Shown: positions 60,209 through 64,000 of the stretch, piece by piece
Layout: each line of letters starts with the position of its first letter
Position numbering within the stretch: position 1 is the first letter of the stretch
From: SZUA-309 sp965215995
GTDB lineage: Bacteria; Pseudomonadota; Gammaproteobacteria; Pseudomonadales; Azotimanducaceae
NCBI GenBank assembly: GCA_965215995.1
Contig: OZ244128.1
Span: 3,658,001 to 3,722,000, forward strand
Direction of reading: 5' to 3'
Length of the DNA stretch: 64,000 bases
Notes under the pieces: model-generated
Told to the model about the DNA's origin: nothing
Database searches by the model: none
Seen by the model: only the letters and a program-made list of their open reading frames with translations
Translations under genes and position numbers: made by a program

Positions 60209-60590
60209 CGAACGGCGTGATTTTCCTAGCAATTTCAGAGGAACGTCATTGACTTGAACGGTCGGCAGGCGCAACATGCGCGGCCACTCGAGGCTTACCT
60301 CGAGTTCGAGTTTGGACGATTAGAGCTGAGCGGAAGCTGAGCAAAGCTGGATTTATAACTGAACCAACAAGTATGAACCCGATAACCAACCACAGCGCGA
60401 AACGCACGCTTCTCAGCGAAGCGGGCGCGGGCGTGCGCACTGCGAACGCGGTGGCGTATGCCAATGGCCCGTGTGGCACCTGGTCCCATGTGTCCTTCGA
60501 CATGCTGCGTACCGATCTGGTGACCATTCAAGGAGACCCAGGCTCTAGCGGATAGCCCATCGACTCGTAGAACGAGAGAACGATCAGGAA
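60209..60590. other. Gap without recognised gene before the MFS operon
   Basis: It holds a perfect 8-bp hairpin ACTCGAGG-CTTA-CCTCGAGT (60286-60305) and, on the + strand, a 60-codon open frame from ATG 60373 to TAG 60555 (begins MNPITNHSAKRTLLSEAG) without a visible ribosome-binding site. The stretch ends in a strong terminator 380 nt after the isomerase stop, so some transcript must end there. No protein family recognised. Confidence 0.4.
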
Positions 60591-60622
60591 CCCCGAAGAG
60601 CCAAAAGCCTTCGGGGTTTTTC
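60591..60622 (+). terminator. Rho-independent terminator before the MFS gene
   Basis: CCCCGAAG (60591-60598), 10-nt loop, CTTCGGGG (60609-60616) and TTTTTCGTTT. It separates the isomerase operon, or an unannotated RNA, from the MFS transporter. Confidence 0.92.
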
Positions 60623-60639
60623 GTTTAGGAGAGGAAAAA

Positions 60640-61917
60640 ATGAACGCGACACATGCACAGCTTCAGCAGAACCTGCTGCGCACGCTCTGGCTCGGCTTTT
60701 TCCAGGTATTCCTGGTGTTTATGCCGATTGCCGTGCCTTTCTTCCAGTCGAAGGGCCTGTCCATGGCGGACGTGTTCACCCTGCAGGCGTTCTTTGGTCT
60801 TGTGGTGCTGATCACGGAGGTGCCGAGCGGCTACGTGGCCGACATATTCGGGCGCAAAGCAACGCTGGTGATTGGTGCGGCCATCGCCGGTGTTGGTCAC
60901 AGCCTGCTGCTGGTTGCGGACGGATTCTGGGGGCTCGCTCTGTTCGAGCTGGCCCTGGGTATTGCCCACAGCCTGATCTCTGGTGCGGACATCGCCATCC
61001 TCTACGATACGGAGCTGGCGATGGGTCGCGGAGAGCAGGCGCAGCGGCAGATCGTCGGGCGCCTGTACGGTTTCCGGACGGTGTCGGAGTCGATCGCGGC
61101 GTTCCTGTGCACCTTGCTGCTGATGCATTCCATGGACCTGGTCATCTGGGTGCAGGCCGCGGCAGGTTGGCTACCGCTGGTGCTGGCCTTACTGCTGGTA
61201 GAGCCGCCGGGTGAACGACTGAACAACGATGACCATCTCGGCAACATGATGGAGATCTGCCAGGCGCTGCTGACCCGCTCGCGACTGTTACGCCTGATCG
61301 TGCTCGCACTGTGCATCTGGAGCCTGACCACGTTCTATGCGGTCTGGCTGCTGCAGAAGATCTGGGAGTCGCACGGCATGGAGCTCGTCCACTTCGGCTA
61401 TCTCTGGGGTGGGCTGACCGTGATCGCGGCGCTTGCCGGGCGTTACGCACATGTGGCGGAAGACAAGCTCGGCACCACCGGACTGCTGCTTTTCATCGGC
61501 ATCTCCCCGGCGGTGGGTTATCTGGGGCTCGAGCTGTTCGGGATGTTGGGTGGCTACATAGCCAGCGCCACGTTCATGATCAGCCGGGGGTTTGGTCTGG
61601 TGGTGCTCAGGGATGCGCTGAACAAGCGAATACCCAGTGAGTATCGCGCGACCGCCAACTCGTTGACGAGCTTCGGTTTCCGCGGTGCGTTCATGCTCAC
61701 CGGACCGCTGGTCGGGTACTACCTGGATCTCTGGGGCATGACGGCGACGCTGTATCTGCTGGCCGCGGCGACCCTGGTGATCTTTGTGATGCTCGTGCTG
61801 CCCTTGCTGCTTGCCGTTCGCGGGTTACCTACCAACGGTGAGGTGGACAGGGCTGCTGCAGCTCAGGCTGAAGAGGGTGCCGCTGACGATGAGCGTGCCT
61901 GCGTGCCCGGCGGTTGA
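60640..61917 (+). CDS. MFS transporter
   Basis: A 425-residue membrane protein with twelve predicted helices. EVPSGYVADIFGRKATLVIGAA is the loop 2-3 signature (GxxaDxxGRK) of the major facilitator superfamily, and DALNKRIPSEYRATANSL lies in the matching loop of the second half. RBS TAGGAGAGG precedes the ATG. It may export or import a compound handled by the neighbouring sugar operons; the sequence does not show which. A terminator follows. Confidence 0.92.
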   Translation: MNATHAQLQQNLLRTLWLGFFQVFLVFMPIAVPFFQSKGLSMADVFTLQAFFGLVVLITEVPSGYVADIFGRKATLVIGAAIAGVGHSLLLVADGFWGLALFELALGIAHSLISGADIAILYDTELAMGRGEQAQRQIVGRLYGFRTVSESIAAFLCTLLLMHSMDLVIWVQAAAGWLPLVLALLLVEPPGERLNNDDHLGNMMEICQALLTRSRLLRLIVLALCIWSLTTFYAVWLLQKIWESHGMELVHFGYLWGGLTVIAALAGRYAHVAEDKLGTTGLLLFIGISPAVGYLGLELFGMLGGYIASATFMISRGFGLVVLRDALNKRIPSEYRATANSLTSFGFRGAFMLTGPLVGYYLDLWGMTATLYLLAAATLVIFVMLVLPLLLAVRGLPTNGEVDRAAAAQAEEGAADDERACVPGG

Positions 61918-62016
61918 TACTGCCGTCTACCGGGGCCGGAATCGGCGCACCTGCTCACCTTGAGCGGGTCCGCGCTGTCAGGCCGGTGGTGGTTCCCCGC
62001 ACCGCCATGGGCCGTT

Positions 62017-62060
62017 AGCCCGGGCCCCTCCTGCAATGGGAGGGGTGCCGGGCTTTTTTT
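62017..62060 (+). terminator. Rho-independent terminator after the MFS gene
   Basis: AGCCCGG and CCCCTCC pair with GGAGGGG and CCGGGCT around loop TGCAATG, followed by TTTTTT. Located about 100 nt after the MFS stop. Confidence 0.9.
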
Positions 62061-62167
62061 CCTGTCGAAAACGTTCAGATGATCGGGTTCAGGCCTCGGA
62101 AGACCTGCGGGCAGGCAGTGGGCTTTTTAAGGTGTAATTGACGAAAACTACGACGAGGTCTGTCGAA

Positions 62168-64000
62168 ATGCGTGTTCTGCTCATAGCATCTTTGCTCCTA
62201 CTGACGGCCTGTTCCGGCGGGGATGGTGGCTCGAGTGGTACACCATTCAGCAGTAACCCGATCGTCGTCGACACGCTACTTGATGATGACGCTGCACCAT
62301 CGGGCAGCATGACACTCCGGCAGGCGCTGGCAGACGCCCGGAGTGGCCAGCCGATCCAATTCGATGCCTCCCTGGACGGCGGTACTGTCGAGCTCAGCGC
62401 TGTGGGTGAATCGCATACCATCCTGAAAGGGGAGGTGATGGGTATTCGGAACGAACCCAGTGGCCCGGTCTCTTACCTCGAAGGCTATTTCGATCGTGAC
62501 TACGGCCGATCGGCGCTCTACGCGCAGAAAGACGTGGTGATCGATGCTTCCGACCTGCCGTCAGGCATCACCATCGCCTGGACCGGCGGCGCATCGGATC
62601 CTGCCAGGGTGCTGGCGGTGTACGGTGATCTGACGCTGCGCAACGTCTCCATCAGGGGTGGTTTGAACGTCGCTGAGGACATAGCGACAGCAGATCCCGA
62701 TGCCCAACCCTGGACGCTGGCACGTGGCGGTGGCATCGCGGTGTGGGGTCTGGCGCGTCTCAGCGACTGCGAGATCTACGACAACCATGTGCAAGGCGAT
62801 TTTGATCCTTCCAGGGATCGTGGTGCGTTCGGTGGGGGTGTTTATGCGAACAACGTCGACATCGAGCGGTGCGTGGTAAGTGGTAACTCCGTTGTCGGCG
62901 GTGGTGCGGCTGGTGGCGGCGTTTTCTCGGTTGGCGGTGCGGACAGTTCTCGCACCATGTCCAGCATCTCTCAGTCCTCAATCAGTGGGAATCGGATAAG
63001 CGGGTTGTTCACCTATGGCGGCGGTGTGTACTCGGACGGTGGTGGCATCGGCAATCGTAAGACGCTAGAGATTCACAACTCGACCATCGCCCGCAATCTG
63101 GTTGAACCGGCGCCTGGTTTGCCACCCTTTGTTCTGGCCGCCGGGTACTGGCGGGGTGGTGGTGTTTACATGTCGAACGGCTACCTGACCTTGAAAAGCG
63201 TGACCATCGTGGAAAACGCTGTGTACGGCGTGCCGAGAACAGATTCACTGGGCAAACCCAATCTGGCGGGTGGTGTGGCCGCCACGATCGGCAATGCCCA
63301 TGCGATCGAAGATATGCTGATTGGCCATTCACTGATCGCCGGCAACATGGTGCACGAGATCGGAGGCGCGAGTTACGCTCATGATGTCTTCACCGGCTCG
63401 ACGTTCCACTTCCAGAGCCTCGGCTTCAACCGTTTCGGTGTGCTCGATTTCAGCCAGATGCTGGTGCCGGTGGGCGAACCCACCTGGGCGTCTTTGTCCC
63501 GGCGCCACTACCCCAAGGAAGGTGATGAGGACGGACTTGAACTGGATGCGCTGGCCAACCTGGTCTCCGGTGTGAGCCGCTCAACGCACATTCAGTCGGT
63601 GGGCGTGGATGCCACGGAGCCTGCTGTGCTCGCCTATGAGCCCTGGGATCAAGCGGTAGAACAGATCCCGACATCCGCATATCCAGTCAGTGAGATTCTG
63701 GGCGAGTACTCTGTCAGTGGCGGTGGTGTCGATAATTTCCTTTCAATTTTGCTCAGCCGAATCGAGTCTGCCTACGGTTTGCCGGGATTCGCTGCAGAAT
63801 TCACCGCGGCGTTCGAGACGTTCCTCCAGAGCGTGGATACGGATGAGGCTACAGCAGGCAATCAACCCTACACGTCACCGGTCGGGGATCCGATCCTCAC
63901 ACTGGCGGATACGCGCTGGTTCGGTCCGGCTCAGACGTGGCCGAAAGAAGTGGCTAACTGGCCCTACATCGAGTTCTGGCATCGGCTCGACGCGGCGTTG
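62168..64000 (+). CDS. Right-handed beta-helix lipoprotein, C-terminus outside window
   Basis: At least 611 residues, open to the window end. The lipoprotein signal is MRVLLIASLLLLTAC (lipobox LTAC, Cys15) followed by a Gly/Ser linker. The middle shows repeats of a beta-helix: GGGIAVWGLARLSDCEIYDN, GGGVYANNVDIERCVVSGNSV, GGGVYSDGGGIGNRKTLEIHNSTI and GGGVYMSNGYLTLKSVTIVEN, each about 40-60 residues apart. VVDTLLDDDAAPSGSMTLRQAL near the start is common in surface beta-helix proteins. It is likely anchored to the outer membrane; function unknown. The gene begins about 110 nt after a terminator. Confidence 0.88.
   Translation, partial: MRVLLIASLLLLTACSGGDGGSSGTPFSSNPIVVDTLLDDDAAPSGSMTLRQALADARSGQPIQFDASLDGGTVELSAVGESHTILKGEVMGIRNEPSGPVSYLEGYFDRDYGRSALYAQKDVVIDASDLPSGITIAWTGGASDPARVLAVYGDLTLRNVSIRGGLNVAEDIATADPDAQPWTLARGGGIAVWGLARLSDCEIYDNHVQGDFDPSRDRGAFGGGVYANNVDIERCVVSGNSVVGGGAAGGGVFSVGGADSSRTMSSISQSSISGNRISGLFTYGGGVYSDGGGIGNRKTLEIHNSTIARNLVEPAPGLPPFVLAAGYWRGGGVYMSNGYLTLKSVTIVENAVYGVPRTDSLGKPNLAGGVAATIGNAHAIEDMLIGHSLIAGNMVHEIGGASYAHDVFTGSTFHFQSLGFNRFGVLDFSQMLVPVGEPTWASLSRRHYPKEGDEDGLELDALANLVSGVSRSTHIQSVGVDATEPAVLAYEPWDQAVEQIPTSAYPVSEILGEYSVSGGGVDNFLSILLSRIESAYGLPGFAAEFTAAFETFLQSVDTDEATAGNQPYTSPVGDPILTLADTRWFGPAQTWPKEVANWPYIEFWHRLDAAL

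Overview
The window is 64 kb of GC-rich, gene-dense bacterial chromosome with short intergenic gaps, frequent ATGA start/stop overlaps and clear Shine-Dalgarno sites. A TonB-dependent receptor, a PBP1b with an adjacent TPR lipoprotein, YegD, RimK and GlcDEF point to a gammaproteobacterium. The load of fatty-acid and xenobiotic-type enzymes (acyl-CoA ligase, acyl-CoA dehydrogenase, enoyl-CoA hydratase, phosphotransferase, SDR, amidohydrolase, five luciferase-like oxidoreductases) suits a free-living, probably marine, heterotroph. The lineage is inference; no rRNA, tRNA, CRISPR array, phage or transposase gene was seen.

Layout. 1-9.2 kb: a GPH-type sugar transporter cut by the left edge, a lipoprotein penicillin acylase, a three-gene ABC-2 exporter, a glutathione transferase, a nitronate-monooxygenase-like protein, a decayed GNAT gene and a methyltransferase. 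9.2-14.1 kb (minus strand): TMEM175-like channel, HAD phosphatase, periplasmic metallo-hydrolase, SDR, and a translationally coupled ridA-like/pyrC pair. 14.2-18.5 kb: glcDEF glycolate oxidase followed by a coupled GNAT. 18.5-22 kb (minus): DUF4126, PBP1b and an overlapping TPR lipoprotein. 22-24.4 kb: a TPP riboswitch with a Shine-Dalgarno-sequestering hairpin in front of a TonB-dependent receptor. 24.4-35 kb: DsbA- and glutaredoxin-like proteins, then a catabolic island with five luciferase-like oxidoreductases, a phosphotransferase, a crotonase, a phosphatase and a lytic transglycosylase; it contains a 193-bp mosaic inverted-repeat element. 35-43.5 kb: HAD, ASCH-winged-helix protein, YegD chaperone, amidohydrolase, two secreted proteins, GNAT and an esterase. 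43.5-48 kb: SGNH hydrolase and a desuccinylase/retropepsin/RimK operon, with a cation antiporter divergent from it. 48-55 kb: lipid and thioester enzymes, two MBL hydrolases and small proteins. 55-60.2 kb: two mirrored Gfo/Idh/MocA plus sugar-isomerase units around a 66-bp divergent promoter region. 60.6-64 kb: an MFS transporter and a beta-helix lipoprotein cut by the right edge.

How parts work together. The receptor is predicted to import thiamine or a precursor and to be shut off translationally by TPP. The RimK cluster combines an amino-acid ligase carrying a ligand-sensing RCK_C domain with two candidate hydrolases, suggesting controlled addition and removal of glutamate tails. PBP1b and its TPR lipoprotein resemble the synthase/activator pair of pseudomonads. 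The luciferase-like proteins belong to sequence families usually tied to cofactor F420, which raises the question of which flavin they use here.

The less explained stretches are the mosaic repeat (26.7-26.9 kb), the gap before the transglycosylase (32.9-33.3 kb), the structured leader before yegD (36.26-36.35 kb) and the gap at 60.2-60.6 kb ending in a strong terminator.
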